From CAVQUE01 sp046290435 (lineage in GTDB: Bacteria; Actinomycetota; Acidimicrobiia; Acidimicrobiales; UBA8592), in contig JBKAGO010000070.1 in assembly GCA_046290435.1 (NCBI GenBank), forward strand, positions 267,357-331,356: a stretch of 64,000 nt of DNA. Direction: 5' to 3'. The translations under genes and the position numbers were made by a program. Under the pieces are notes generated by a model. That model was not told where the DNA came from and searched no databases. It saw only the letters and a list, made by a program, of their open reading frames with translations. Below, in pieces: positions 11,972 to 20,970 of this stretch (within the stretch, counting starts at the first letter, position 1; each line of letters begins with the position of its first letter).

Positions 11972-12928
11972 ATGACCGATCGAGCCGCCCTCGGCGACCT
12001 GCTCGACGAGGCCTTCGGATCGCCGGCGCGGACCCCTTCGGTCGACCTGGCCGAATCGCTCGCCTGCGTGGTCATGGTGGGCGACGAGGTGGTCGCCGAG
12101 CGCTACGGGCCCGGTCTGGGGCCCGATTCCACGTTGCTGTCGTGGTCGATGGCCAAGAGCGTCACCCATGCCCTGGTCGGCGTGCTGGTCGGCGAGGGCC
12201 GCCTCGACATCGGTGCCCCGGCCCCGGTGCCCGAGTGGGCGGGCCTCGGCGACGCTCGCCACGCCATCACCGTCGACCACCTCCTCGCGATGCGCCCGGG
12301 GCTGGCCTTCGTCGAGGACTACGTCGACGACACCGTCAGCGACTGCATCGACATGTTGTTCGGTTCCGGCGCTGCCGACATGGGTGCGTACGCCGCGGCG
12401 AAGCCGCTCGTGGCCGAACCCGACACCGTCTTCAACTACTCCAGTGGCACCACCAACGTCGTCTGCCGGATCGTCGCCGATCTCGTCGGCCGGGGCCCGG
12501 CGATGGAGTCGTGGATGCGCGCAGTGCTCTTCGATCCGCTGGCCATGGCCTCCGCTGCGCCGAAGTTCGACGAGGCCGGCGTGTTCGTGGGGTCGTCGTA
12601 CCTCTACGCCACGGCCCGCGACTTCGCCCGCTTCGGTGCGCTGTACCGCGACGACGGCTGCGTCGGCGGGCGTCGCATCCTGCCCGAGGGCTGGGTGGCC
12701 CACGGCACGGTGCTGCGCTCCCGCGACGACGAGGGCCACGGCTACGGCGCCCACTGGTGGGTGTGGGACGAGCCGGCGGGCGCGTTCTGTGCCCAGGGCT
12801 ACGAGGCCCAGCGCACCCTGGTGGTACCCGACCGGGATCTCGTCGTCGTCCGCCTGGGCAAGACCCCGGTGGAGCGAGGACCGCTGGTCGACGACTGGTT
12901 GCGCCGGGTGGCCGACGCCGTCGCCTGA
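11972..12928 (+). CDS. Beta-lactamase-fold serine hydrolase (class C-like esterase)
   Basis: A 318-residue protein of the serine hydrolase/penicillin-binding-protein-like group. The catalytic Ser-x-x-Lys is in SWSMAKSVTH (near residue 55) and the Tyr motif is YSS in FNYSSGTTN rather than the classical YxN. No signal peptide is present, so it acts in the cytoplasm, which favours esterase or peptidase activity over antibiotic resistance. The ribosome binding site before the ATG is weak and a TTG 18 bases upstream is also possible. Confidence 0.85.
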   Translation: MTDRAALGDLLDEAFGSPARTPSVDLAESLACVVMVGDEVVAERYGPGLGPDSTLLSWSMAKSVTHALVGVLVGEGRLDIGAPAPVPEWAGLGDARHAITVDHLLAMRPGLAFVEDYVDDTVSDCIDMLFGSGAADMGAYAAAKPLVAEPDTVFNYSSGTTNVVCRIVADLVGRGPAMESWMRAVLFDPLAMASAAPKFDEAGVFVGSSYLYATARDFARFGALYRDDGCVGGRRILPEGWVAHGTVLRSRDDEGHGYGAHWWVWDEPAGAFCAQGYEAQRTLVVPDRDLVVVRLGKTPVERGPLVDDWLRRVADAVA

Positions 12929-12929
12929 C

Positions 12930-12952
12930 CGGGCCCGCGTGGGTGGGGCCCG
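12930..12952 (+). terminator. Small hairpin after the serine hydrolase gene
   Basis: CGGGCCC and its exact complement surround a 9-base loop, 2 bp after the stop and 4 bp before the next promoter hexamer. This compact terminator-promoter arrangement separates the two genes. Confidence 0.4.
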
Positions 12953-12955
12953 CAC

Positions 12956-12961
12956 TACGGT
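12956..12961 (+). promoter_or_regulatory. -10 element (TACGGT) giving a leaderless start
   Basis: TACGGT, 6 bases, then the ATG at 12968. No ribosome binding site is present, so translation should begin at the 5' end of the mRNA. Confidence 0.55.
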
Positions 12962-12967
12962 GGCCCC

Positions 12968-13444
12968 ATGAGCATTCCTGTCGAGGTCGAAGCCCTCCCC
13001 GAGACCATCGCCCGTTACGGGCCGGCCACGTTCCTGCTGACGACCTCCGATGACGGTCGGCCCCACGCCACCCATGTCGTCGTCGAGGTCGACGGGCCCC
13101 GGCTGCGCTGCCCGCTGGGCCGCCGCACCGCCCGCAACGGCACCGCCCAGCCGCTGGTGTCGTTGCTGTGGCCGCCGAACGAGCCCGGCGGCTACAGCCT
13201 CATCGTCGACGGCGAGATCGCCGTCGAACCCGCTGTCGGCGAGGGCGACGCCCACGGGGTCGTCACCGCCACCAAGGCCGTCCTGCACCGGCCCGCGCCC
13301 GTCGAAGGCGCGGAGGATGCCGCCTGTGGCTCGGACTGCCTGACGATCGACATCCCGGGAACCGGAGCCGACGAACCACCCGCTGGTTCGTCCCCTGTGG
13401 GCACGACGTCGTCGATCAGCGGCAACGCCGGCTCCGACGCATGA
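12968..13444 (+). CDS. PPOX-fold flavin/F420-binding protein
   Basis: A 158-residue protein. The first 110 residues match the split-barrel pattern (FLLTTSDDGRPHATHVVVEVDGPRLRC, then VSLLWPP), in which a beta barrel binds FMN or F420 at a dimer interface. The last 40 residues are a low-complexity Gly/Ser/Ala tail. It overlaps the next gene by ATGA, so they are translationally coupled, suggesting that both serve one redox step. Substrate unknown. Confidence 0.75.
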   Translation: MSIPVEVEALPETIARYGPATFLLTTSDDGRPHATHVVVEVDGPRLRCPLGRRTARNGTAQPLVSLLWPPNEPGGYSLIVDGEIAVEPAVGEGDAHGVVTATKAVLHRPAPVEGAEDAACGSDCLTIDIPGTGADEPPAGSSPVGTTSSISGNAGSDA

Positions 13445-14430
13445 AGTACACGAACCTCGGGCGCACGGGGCTGAAGGTCTCGCGCCTGTGCCTCGGGACC
13501 ATGACCTTCGGCAACCAGTGCGACGAGGCCACCAGCCACGCCATCATGGACCACGCCCTCGAGCTCGGCATCAGCTTCTGGGACACCGCCGACATGTACC
13601 CGGCTGCTGGGCCCGACACCATCGGCGACACCGAACGGATCATGGGCCGGTACCTGCAGGGTCGCCGCGACGACGTCGTGCTGGCCACGAAGTTCTGGGG
13701 CCCGATCGGCCCGAACCCGTGGCAGCGTGGCGCCAGCCGCCGTCACATCATCGACGCAGTCGACGGGTCGCTGCGACGCCTCGACGTCGAGCGCATCGAT
13801 CTCTACCAGATCCACTTCCCCGACCACACCACGCCCACCGACGAGACCCTCGGCGCGCTCGACGACCTCGTCCGTCAGGGCAAGATCCACTACCTCGGCT
13901 GCTCCAACTTCCCGGCGTGGCTGCTGGCTCGCACGCTCGGCCGCAGCGAGGTGCTCGGTGTCGCCCGCTACGACTGCGTCCAGCCCCGCTACAACCTGCT
14001 GTTCCGGGCCTTCGAGCGCGACCTGTTCGACCTCTGCGCGGTCGAGAACATCGCCGTGATCCCGTACAACCCGTTGGCGGGCGGCCTGTTGACGGGCAAG
14101 CACCCGCGGGAGGCGCCCGAGGAGGGCTCGCGCTTCACGCTCGCCGGCGGCCAGGGCGACCGGTACAAGGAGCGCTACTTCACCGACCGTCTCCACGACG
14201 CTGTCGACGCCATTCGCCCCCTCGCCGCCGAGGCCGGGGTGTCCATGGCGCAGCTCGCGGTGGCGTGGGTGCTCGCCAACCCGGTGATCACCGCGCCCAT
14301 CGTCGGCGCCACCCGGCCCGAACAACTCGACGACGCCGCAGCCGCGGTCGAAGCCGGCATCGACGCAGACCTCAAGGCCGCCCTCGACGCACTCACCGAC
14401 GAGTTCCGCCTGGTCGACGCCGACCGCTGA
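13441..14430 (+). CDS. Aldo/keto reductase
   Basis: A 329-residue NADP(H)-dependent TIM-barrel oxidoreductase. The catalytic tetrad is intact: Asp in FWDTADMY (D48) with Tyr 53, Lys in ATKFWG near 85 and His in IHFPDH near 125. The cofactor phosphate-binding end IVGATRPEQL is near residue 285. The ATG overlaps the upstream PPOX stop. Family members reduce aldehydes or ketones; sequence resembles the YakC/Kv-beta-like group. No RBS is needed if coupled. Confidence 0.93.
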   Translation: MKYTNLGRTGLKVSRLCLGTMTFGNQCDEATSHAIMDHALELGISFWDTADMYPAAGPDTIGDTERIMGRYLQGRRDDVVLATKFWGPIGPNPWQRGASRRHIIDAVDGSLRRLDVERIDLYQIHFPDHTTPTDETLGALDDLVRQGKIHYLGCSNFPAWLLARTLGRSEVLGVARYDCVQPRYNLLFRAFERDLFDLCAVENIAVIPYNPLAGGLLTGKHPREAPEEGSRFTLAGGQGDRYKERYFTDRLHDAVDAIRPLAAEAGVSMAQLAVAWVLANPVITAPIVGATRPEQLDDAAAAVEAGIDADLKAALDALTDEFRLVDADR

Positions 14431-14516
14431 TCGGCCGAGGACCAGTCGCCGCTGCTGCGCAGCCCGCCGACCTCGCGGGCAGCTCGGGGTCAGCGCGTCG
14501 GCTGCGGCTCCGTTTG

Positions 14517-15221
14517 TCAGTCTTCCCGGCGTTCGGCGTCGATCTCGCGGAGCATGTCGGCAATGGTGGCCATGAGCCGGTCGGCATCGGTCTGGGGATC
14601 GCCGCTGTCGAAGGGCACCGGTGATGTGCCGACCCGGATGGTGACGGTGTGGCGGCCCCGCAACGGCGGCTTCGGCAGGCTGCCCCGGGGCCACACGCGG
14701 TCGCTGTCGTGGATGGCCACGGGCACCACGCCCGCGCCGGTGGCCGCGGCGATGCGGGCGACGCCCAGCCGGGGTGTGCTGACCCCGTCGGGACGCTCGT
14801 GGGGCGGCACCAGGCGGCCCTCGGGCATCATCGCCACGGTCTGGCCGGCGAGCAGCGTCTCGATGGCCGTCTGCTCGGCCTGCTCCTTGGTGGCCCGGTC
14901 GGTGGGGATGCAGCCGAGCTGGTGCAACCACTTGCCCACCACGGGCTTTTCGAAGATGTCGGCGCGGACCAGACACCGGCAGCTGAGCCCGAAGCGCCCG
15001 AAGATGGCGAGCGCAGCGGCGATGTCGAGAAAGCTCCGATGATTGGCTGCGAACAGGATGGGCTGGTCGGTGGGGAGAACGAGGCTGTCGGGGAAGTCCC
15101 AGCGCGTCAGCGCCGAACCCCACCGGTCCATCCGACGGGCGTGGCGCAGCATGTATTCGGCATGGGGTATCTCGACGGTGTTGGGCCGGTCGCGCCACTC
15201 GGGCGCGTGATGAGAGCTCAT
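14517..15221 (-). CDS. PlsC-type 1-acylglycerol-3-phosphate acyltransferase
   Basis: A 234-residue acyltransferase. Motif I is NHRSFLD (the NHxxxxD catalytic dyad) near residue 60 and motif III is MPEGRL near 135, close to the usual FPEGTR. It probably esterifies lysophosphatidic acid or a similar acceptor at the inner face of the membrane, although no clear transmembrane helix is seen. It is the last gene of a three-gene run with the enoyl-CoA hydratase (27-bp gap) and MDR reductase upstream. A second PlsC-type gene lies at 17204. Confidence 0.9.
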   Translation of the reverse strand: MSSHHAPEWRDRPNTVEIPHAEYMLRHARRMDRWGSALTRWDFPDSLVLPTDQPILFAANHRSFLDIAAALAIFGRFGLSCRCLVRADIFEKPVVGKWLHQLGCIPTDRATKEQAEQTAIETLLAGQTVAMMPEGRLVPPHERPDGVSTPRLGVARIAAATGAGVVPVAIHDSDRVWPRGSLPKPPLRGRHTVTIRVGTSPVPFDSGDPQTDADRLMATIADMLREIDAERRED

Positions 15222-15248
15222 GGGTGGGGGTTCGATCGGTCGGCGGGG

Positions 15249-16076
15249 TCAGGACGGTTCGGGCGCCGCGCGGGCGGCGATCTGGTCGACGATCAGCTCG
15301 CCGGCCCGGGTCTGACCACCCAGCTCGAGGAAACGTTGCATGGCGGCCCGCGACGAAGCACCGGCCATGGTCTGGTCGAAGTGATGCGACTCGGTCAGCA
15401 GCCCCTCGGTGTGGTCGGGCACACCTGCGAGCATTGCAGCCTTCGCGTGGCGAACGGCATCGGGCGGGAACGACGCGATGCGCCGGGCCAGGCCGTCGAC
15501 GAAGGCGTCGAGCTCGTCGGCGGGCAGGGCCCGGTCGAACCAGCCCCACCGCTCGCCGGTGGCGGCATCGAGGTCGACGCCGCCCGCGATGAGCTCCATC
15601 GCCCTGCCCCAGCCGATGCGCTGGGGGAGGCGTTGGGTGGCGCCACCGCCGGGGATGATGCCGATGGGCACTTCCATCTGGTTGACGACGGCGCGTTCGA
15701 GCGCGCCGTAGCGCATGTCGCAGGCCAGGCTGAGTTCGGCGCCACCGCCGCCGACCCGACCGGCGATCTTGGCGATGGTGACCTTGTCCATGGTGCGGAA
15801 CCGTTCGCACATCGTGTCGAAGGCATTCAGCGCTTCGCCGCGCACGACCGGCCGGTCCATGGGCGACGCCAGCAACAGCTCGACGTCGAAGTGCGCGAGG
15901 AAGAAGTCGGGGTCGGCGCTCTGGAGCACCACGACGGTCAGGTCCGGATCGGCGCCGAGCGCTTCGCCGGCCTGCAACAGCGCGACGAACACCTCGCGGG
16001 TCATGACGTTGCAGGGCGGCGCGTCGATGGTGAGCCAGGCGATGCGGCCTTCGCGGTGTTCGTCGACGACGGCCAT
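15249..16076 (-). CDS. Enoyl-CoA hydratase/isomerase family protein
   Basis: A 275-residue crotonase-fold protein. The oxyanion-hole segment is present (AKIAGRVGGGGAELSLACDMRYG) and PIGIIPGGGATQRLPQRIG follows, where the family often has its catalytic Glu or alternatives. Here the Gly-rich loop GGGATQRL is typical, but the hydratase glutamate positions cannot be assigned with confidence. It lies 7 bp after the MDR reductase in the same operon. Confidence 0.9.
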   Translation of the reverse strand: MAVVDEHREGRIAWLTIDAPPCNVMTREVFVALLQAGEALGADPDLTVVVLQSADPDFFLAHFDVELLLASPMDRPVVRGEALNAFDTMCERFRTMDKVTIAKIAGRVGGGGAELSLACDMRYGALERAVVNQMEVPIGIIPGGGATQRLPQRIGWGRAMELIAGGVDLDAATGERWGWFDRALPADELDAFVDGLARRIASFPPDAVRHAKAAMLAGVPDHTEGLLTESHHFDQTMAGASSRAAMQRFLELGGQTRAGELIVDQIAARAAPEPS

Positions 16077-16083
16077 CGCGGGG

Positions 16084-17061
16084 TCAGTCGCCGACGTGGA
16101 CGACGACCTTGCCCCACGTCTTGCGCTCGGCCAGGTCCTGCACGGCGCGGGCCCCGTCGGCGAACGCGTACGGCGGGTAGACGAGGGGATCGATGCCGCC
16201 GGTGGCGGCGAGGTCGAGGATCGACCGCATCTGGCGTCCGAGCGACTCGGGGTTTCGCCCGAGCGACGCTCCCCAGTGCACGCCCACGACGCTGTAGTTC
16301 TTCAACAGGATGTGGTTGGCGGGCAGGTCCGGGATGCCGGCGACGAACCCGATGATCAGCAGGCGGCCGTCCCAGGCCATGCACCGGCGGACCTGGTGGG
16401 TGGTGTCGCCGCCCACGGGGTCGTAGGCGACGTCGACGCCACCGCCGCTGAGCTCGCGCACGGTGTCGACCCAGTCGGGGGTGGCGTGGTGGTCGACGAC
16501 GTGATCGGCGCCGGCGTTGGCGGCCTGTGCGATCTTGTCGGCGCCGCCGGCCACCGCGATGACGGTCGCCCCCGCAGCCTTGCCCAGCTGGATGGCCGCC
16601 GACCCGGTGCCACCGGCTGCGCCGGTGACCAGCAGGGTCTCGCCTTCGGCGAGGTGGGCCCGGTCGTGGAGCGCGAACCATGTCGTGCCGTAGTTGACCG
16701 GTACCGCTGCGGCCTGGTCGCAGCCGAAGCCGTCGGGGAGGACGAACACCGACGATGCGGCGGTGACGACCTGTTCGACCAGTCCGCCGCCGAGCATCAT
16801 CACCCGGTCGCCGACGGCCACGTCGGTGACGTCGGGGCCGACCTCGGTGACGGTCCCGGCGCTCTCGCCGCCGGGCGTGAACGGTGGGCGGGTGGGGATC
16901 TGGTACTGCCCGCGGCACTGCAGGACGTCGGGGAAGGAGATGCCGACCGATTCGATCGCCACCCGAACCTGTCCCGGCCCCGGTGGGGCAGGGTCGTCGA
17001 CCTCGTGGATCGCGAGGTTGTCGATGGGATCGCCGATCTCGTGGAGCTGCCAGGCGCGCAT
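16084..17061 (-). CDS. MDR-family NADPH:quinone oxidoreductase-like
   Basis: A 325-residue medium-chain reductase of the quinone reductase/crotonyl-CoA reductase-like branch. The N-terminal GroES-like domain has GISFPDVLQCRGQY and PFTPGGESAGTV; the Rossmann domain has VTGAAGGTGSAAIQLGKAAGA near residue 145. The structural-zinc cysteines are absent, as in the quinone reductase branch. It is the first gene of the run to 14517. Its ATG is 7 bases after a TAGTGT hexamer, so its message is probably leaderless. Confidence 0.92.
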   Translation of the reverse strand: MRAWQLHEIGDPIDNLAIHEVDDPAPPGPGQVRVAIESVGISFPDVLQCRGQYQIPTRPPFTPGGESAGTVTEVGPDVTDVAVGDRVMMLGGGLVEQVVTAASSVFVLPDGFGCDQAAAVPVNYGTTWFALHDRAHLAEGETLLVTGAAGGTGSAAIQLGKAAGATVIAVAGGADKIAQAANAGADHVVDHHATPDWVDTVRELSGGGVDVAYDPVGGDTTHQVRRCMAWDGRLLIIGFVAGIPDLPANHILLKNYSVVGVHWGASLGRNPESLGRQMRSILDLAATGGIDPLVYPPYAFADGARAVQDLAERKTWGKVVVHVGD

Positions 17062-17068
17062 GGCGGCG

Positions 17069-17074
17069 ACACTA
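17069..17074 (-). promoter_or_regulatory. -10 element (TAGTGT) giving a leaderless start
   Basis: TAGTGT on the minus strand, 7 bases, then the ATG at 17061. No ribosome binding site is seen. Confidence 0.45.
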
Positions 17075-17190
17075 CCGGATGGGCGCCTGCGTGCCGCCGG
17101 TCACGTCGCTCCCCGGCGGCGAAAGCTTTGGTACAGGTGCTCGCATCGGGTTGTTCATCGCCAGGCGACGAGCGGGAAACGTGGGGCCCG

Positions 17191-17196
17191 TACGGT
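17191..17196 (+). promoter_or_regulatory. -10 element (TACGGT) giving a leaderless start
   Basis: TACGGT, 7 bases, then GTG at 17204. This spacing supports GTG 17204 as the start of the second PlsC-type gene. Confidence 0.5.
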
Positions 17197-17203
17197 CTTT
17201 CTC

Positions 17204-17965
17204 GTGAAGCCCTCGATCGAGCACAGCGACAACCGGCACGGCGTCGGCGCAGCCCCTGTGGCGTCGAACCTCCTCGATGGTATCGACCTCGACGCAGTCG
17301 GTCGGCACTACTGGGCGACACGGCGCATCAGCCTGCCGTGGCGCCGGATGTGGCTGCGGGTGGAGCTCGAGGGCGCCGAGTCGGTGCCCGCATCGGGCCC
17401 GGTCATCCTGGCCCCCAATCACCTGTCGTTCCTCGACTCGATGGTGCTCATGTACGAGCTGCCCCGACCGGTGACGTTCCTGGGCAAGGCCGAGTACCTG
17501 GCGCACCCGGTCACCCGTCGCCTCTTCCCGGCGGCAGGGATGATCCCCGTCGATCGCAGCGGGCGAGGCGTGGCAGCCAGCCTGCGGGCCGCAGCCAAGC
17601 GCCTCGAGGCGGGTGGCATCGTCGGCCTCTTCCCCGAGGGCACCCGCAGCCGCGACGGCCTGCTCCACGACGGGCACCTCGGCGTCGCCCACCTCGCGCT
17701 GCACACCGGCGCCCCCATCGTGCCGGTGGGCATCATCGGCACCGACCTGGTGCAGCCGCCCGACCGGCGCCTTCCCCGGCGCGGCGACGTCCGGGTGCGC
17801 TTCGGGGCACCGATCGATCTCGGCCGCTGGGCGGGCCGTGGCCGTAGCGCCGGCGTCAAGCGCGAGATCACCGACGAACTGATGGACGCCATCGCCGCAC
17901 TCTCCGGGCAGGCCCGGGCCGCCGGCCATGCGGTGCCGGTCGAGAGGACCGTCATGGTGTCTTGA
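17204..17965 (+). CDS. PlsC-type acyltransferase
   Basis: A 253-residue lysophospholipid/1-acylglycerol-3-phosphate acyltransferase. The catalytic NHLSFLDS motif is near residue 70 and FPEGTRSRDG near 145, both canonical. A membrane-associated basic patch (RRISLPWRRMW) precedes motif I. It is divergent from the MDR-hydratase-PlsC operon, 142 bp away. The start is set by the -10 spacing because no Shine-Dalgarno is present. Confidence 0.92.
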   Translation: MKPSIEHSDNRHGVGAAPVASNLLDGIDLDAVGRHYWATRRISLPWRRMWLRVELEGAESVPASGPVILAPNHLSFLDSMVLMYELPRPVTFLGKAEYLAHPVTRRLFPAAGMIPVDRSGRGVAASLRAAAKRLEAGGIVGLFPEGTRSRDGLLHDGHLGVAHLALHTGAPIVPVGIIGTDLVQPPDRRLPRRGDVRVRFGAPIDLGRWAGRGRSAGVKREITDELMDAIAALSGQARAAGHAVPVERTVMVS

Positions 17966-18093
17966 CCCTCGTCTTCGGGCAGTGGCAGCGGTGACGACAC
18001 CTGAAACCCCCCTCGGATGTGTCGCCGGCCATGGTGGGCGGTCGTGCCCCGACTCCGGTCGGGCGCCCCCATGCGATGAGCTGACCCGAAACG

Positions 18094-18143
18094 ACGCCGA
18101 CGGCCCCGCCCCGTACCCCCCTTCGGGGCGGCGCCGTCGGCGT
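18094..18143. terminator. 19-bp stem hairpin between convergent genes
   Basis: Arms beginning ACGCCGACGGC pair over 19 positions with one mismatch around a 12-base loop. It lies between the PlsC gene and the convergent TetR genes, followed by GAATTCT rather than a T-run. A bidirectional terminator is likely. Confidence 0.6.
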
Positions 18144-18154
18144 GAATTCTGCGC

Positions 18155-18193
18155 TGCCGCCCGGTTCGGTGGACTCCACCCAGCCGGGCGGCA
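18155..18193. terminator. Second hairpin, 10 bp from the TetR stop
   Basis: TGCCGCCCGG pairs with CCGGGCGGCA, and an inner GGTGG-CCACC stem extends it. Together with the hairpin at 18094 it makes a tandem structure 12 bp apart. Confidence 0.55.
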
Positions 18194-18202
18194 CCGTGGG
18201 TC

Positions 18203-19621
18203 TCAGTCGAGGCGCAAGGTGCGCAACACGACGTCGGTCAACCACTGGGCCGATTCGTCGAGTTCGAAGCCCGAGAGCGCGCTCATGCGACCGAGCATGA
18301 CGTTGGTGGCCATGTTGACCGTTGCGCCGATGGGCGGCCTCGGTTCCGTCGTACGCCGGCGATGGGCCTCGTCGAGCATCGCGGTCAGGGGATCGGCGAG
18401 CCGCCTCGAGAACTCCTGCGCCTTCGCCGCGTCGATCGATGCGATCGCTCCCGTCGCCGATGCGAGCCACAGACGCGCCAGTTCGCGCTCGCTGGTCGCC
18501 CACTGCCCGATGCGCAGGAGGTGACGCCGAACCATGTCCTCGAGCTCGATGTCGCCAGCGGCCACGTCGAAAGCGGCCTCTCGAGCGAGCGCAGGCAGGC
18601 TTTCGTCGAGCGCGGCCTGGGCCAGCTCGGACAGCGAACCGAAGGCGGCCACCACCGTGCGCATCGACAGGCCGGCCGTGGCGGCGACCGCATCGAGGTC
18701 GATCCCGGGCCCCGATGCGGCGATCGTGGTCCGCAGCGCCTGCAGCACGCGTTCGCGGGCGTCGAGGAGCTGGTCGAGGTCGACGCCTTCGCGCCATGCC
18801 GCCGACAACGCCTTCGCGAAGCCGTCGAGGTGGTCGGCGACCGGGACTTCGGGAGTGCCGGCGGGTTGGGTGGCCACCGGGAGCAGGCACAGCGCCGTCA
18901 GGGTGAACAGCTCGCTGACGTCGGGACCGGACACCGGGGGCTTCCCGGCGCCGCCGGGGCAGGGGCCGCCGGTGGTGGGGTCGCCGGTGGCGGGGTCGTC
19001 GGCGCCGTCGGTCGTGGACGGCGCCGACGTGTGGTCGAGTTCGTGACGAAGGTACAGGCCGTCGGCCAGGGCCCGCATCGCCGTCGCCATCTTCCTGCCG
19101 TCCCAGGGCGGACGGAAGCGCAGGCCGACGGCGGCATTGAGGCGTTCGAGCATGTCGCCGATGACCTCGTCGGCGACATGTTGGTGCATCCGGTACGCGT
19201 CGCCGATCACGGGATCCTGACGTCCGAGGCACCAGGCGATGATCCGCATCGCCGAGCGCCTCGACTCGATCGTCTCCTCGAAGGTGGCGTCGACCAGGAG
19301 TCGGGCGCCCGAGATCAGGTCGCCCTCGACCAGATCGAAGGCGACCCCGAGGTCGGCCGAGCGCTCCGCCAGCAGCCCGAGCCCGGGCTCGAGATAGAGC
19401 AGCGCGACCTCGCGCAGGACATCGCCCCGCTCGTCGAAGTGGTCATAGAAAACCCGGCGCGATCGGCCGGCGGCCCGGGTGACGTGCTCAGGCCGCAGAC
19501 CGTCGGACACCAGGTCGAAGAAGCCGTCATGGAGCACCTTCGCCGCGGCGGCGATGAGGCGCTCCCGTGGCTCGGCGATCGCTTCGATCTCCTCGGGGGT
19601 CGGCATACGGGGCCCGATCAT
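18203..19621 (-). CDS. TetR-type regulator with two TetR-like units
   Basis: A 472-residue protein, about twice the usual 190-220 of TetR regulators. An N-terminal helix-turn-helix (about residues 20-65, VTRAAGRSRRVFYDHFDERGDVL) is followed by a ligand-domain-like helical part. A low-complexity Gly/Pro/Thr stretch (around 200-230) leads to a second unit beginning near residue 280 with a degenerate helix-turn-helix (LDAVAATAGLSMRTVVAAFGSLSELAQAAL). Its ATG overlaps the upstream paralogue's stop as ATGA. Met 6 is an alternative start. The ligand and operator are unknown. Confidence 0.85.
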   Translation of the reverse strand: MIGPRMPTPEEIEAIAEPRERLIAAAAKVLHDGFFDLVSDGLRPEHVTRAAGRSRRVFYDHFDERGDVLREVALLYLEPGLGLLAERSADLGVAFDLVEGDLISGARLLVDATFEETIESRRSAMRIIAWCLGRQDPVIGDAYRMHQHVADEVIGDMLERLNAAVGLRFRPPWDGRKMATAMRALADGLYLRHELDHTSAPSTTDGADDPATGDPTTGGPCPGGAGKPPVSGPDVSELFTLTALCLLPVATQPAGTPEVPVADHLDGFAKALSAAWREGVDLDQLLDARERVLQALRTTIAASGPGIDLDAVAATAGLSMRTVVAAFGSLSELAQAALDESLPALAREAAFDVAAGDIELEDMVRRHLLRIGQWATSERELARLWLASATGAIASIDAAKAQEFSRRLADPLTAMLDEAHRRRTTEPRPPIGATVNMATNVMLGRMSALSGFELDESAQWLTDVVLRTLRLD

Positions 19622-20970
19622 GGGTTGTGCCGTCCGGTCGCCGCGGCAGACAGGTTGCCTGCCTCTTCGGCACGTGGGCCCATCAGGCCGCCCACGACGA
19701 CGTCGACCAGCCAGTCGACGTCGCCTGGCGATCCGGGGATGAGGGTCGCCCCGAGCGCGGCGAGGCTGAGGACCGCTGCCAGCGAATCGATAGGCACCGA
19801 GACGTCGAACTCGCGCTCGGCCCGGGCACGGCGCAAGAGTGACGCTGCGGGTTCGATGACCGATTGCAGAAGCGGTTGCCCGGCCTCGGAGGGTTCGGTC
19901 ACGGCGCTGGCGATGGCACGCGCGAGGCCCGGATTGGAGGCTGACCACACATGTAGGCGGGCCAGATGGCGCCGGAGCAGCGCCGGCGTGTCCATCTGGG
20001 TGGTGCGACGGTCGAAGTCGATCTCGCGATCGAGCGGGGGTAGCCGCTCGGCGACGAGTTCGACGAGGACGGCGATCAGGTTCGGGAAGCTGGCGCGGAC
20101 GGTGCTGAGGCGGACCCCGGCCCGGTCGGCGACGTCGGGCAGCGTCAGCTGCGGGAGGCTCTGTTCGGCCAGTGCCGCTTCGAGGGCATCGAGCAGGCGC
20201 CGCCGGGCGGTGACGGTGGCCGCAGGGTCCTGGCGCTCCTTGACACCGATGGCGGCCGCGCGCCGAAGCGACGCCAACCGGTCGTCGAGCTGTTCGGGCG
20301 GCTCGTCCAGGCGTTGCAGCGCCGAGGCCATCAGGGTGGTCAGCGCCAGGGAGTAGTCGTCGGCATGGTCCGCGCCGTCTTCGATGCGGGTACGGGCGTA
20401 GTAGCCGTCGGACATGGCCACCAACACCTGACCGAACAGCGCCGGGGTCCAGGGCGGCCGCATCGTCAACCCCCAGGTCTCGAGCGCGAGGGTGACGTTG
20501 CGCTCCCAGAGCCGGTCGACCTCGGCCAGATGAGCCTGATGGTCGGCGTGGGTCGCAGCGTCGGAGTGTGCGGCGGACCAGGCGATCGTGTGGATACAAC
20601 CGGCGTCGGATGCCATGTGCTCGAAGAACTGGCGCCGAACGAGCTCGCTGACGGTGTCGAGCATGGTCGCGCCGGCATCGATCACCAGCATGGACAAGAC
20701 ATCTTCGGCCAGGCGTTCCTGGGCGAGGACCTGATCGGAGTTGGCGACGTGGGTCGCCAGCAACGCGCGTAGGTACGCCTCCTTGGTCTCGAAGTGCTCG
20801 TAGAAGGTTCGCCGTGAGCGCCCGGCGAGCGCTGCGATGCGCTCGGGGCTCAGACCCGCGGCAATGATGCGGAAGCCGTCGTCGACGAGCATCCGTGCGC
20901 CTGCTGCCAGGAGGCGCTGACGTGGGTCGGCGATGGTGGCGATCTGATCTGTTGTCGGCACGTCCGGCAT
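19618..20970 (-). CDS. TetR-type regulator with two TetR-like units (paralogue)
   Basis: A 450-residue protein built like its downstream neighbour. The N-terminal helix-turn-helix lies at about 15-60 (PERIAALAGRSRRTFYEHFETKEAYLRALL), and a second TetR-like unit starts near residue 265 with LTLPDVADRAGVRLSTVRASFPNLIAVLVELV. The two proteins share the phrase AGRSRR-FY-HF and the overall plan, so the pair likely arose by duplication of an already fused gene. They overlap by 4 bp and must be co-expressed, which suggests a heteromer. The regulated genes cannot be deduced from position. Confidence 0.88.
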   Translation of the reverse strand: MPDVPTTDQIATIADPRQRLLAAGARMLVDDGFRIIAAGLSPERIAALAGRSRRTFYEHFETKEAYLRALLATHVANSDQVLAQERLAEDVLSMLVIDAGATMLDTVSELVRRQFFEHMASDAGCIHTIAWSAAHSDAATHADHQAHLAEVDRLWERNVTLALETWGLTMRPPWTPALFGQVLVAMSDGYYARTRIEDGADHADDYSLALTTLMASALQRLDEPPEQLDDRLASLRRAAAIGVKERQDPAATVTARRRLLDALEAALAEQSLPQLTLPDVADRAGVRLSTVRASFPNLIAVLVELVAERLPPLDREIDFDRRTTQMDTPALLRRHLARLHVWSASNPGLARAIASAVTEPSEAGQPLLQSVIEPAASLLRRARAEREFDVSVPIDSLAAVLSLAALGATLIPGSPGDVDWLVDVVVGGLMGPRAEEAGNLSAAATGRHNP

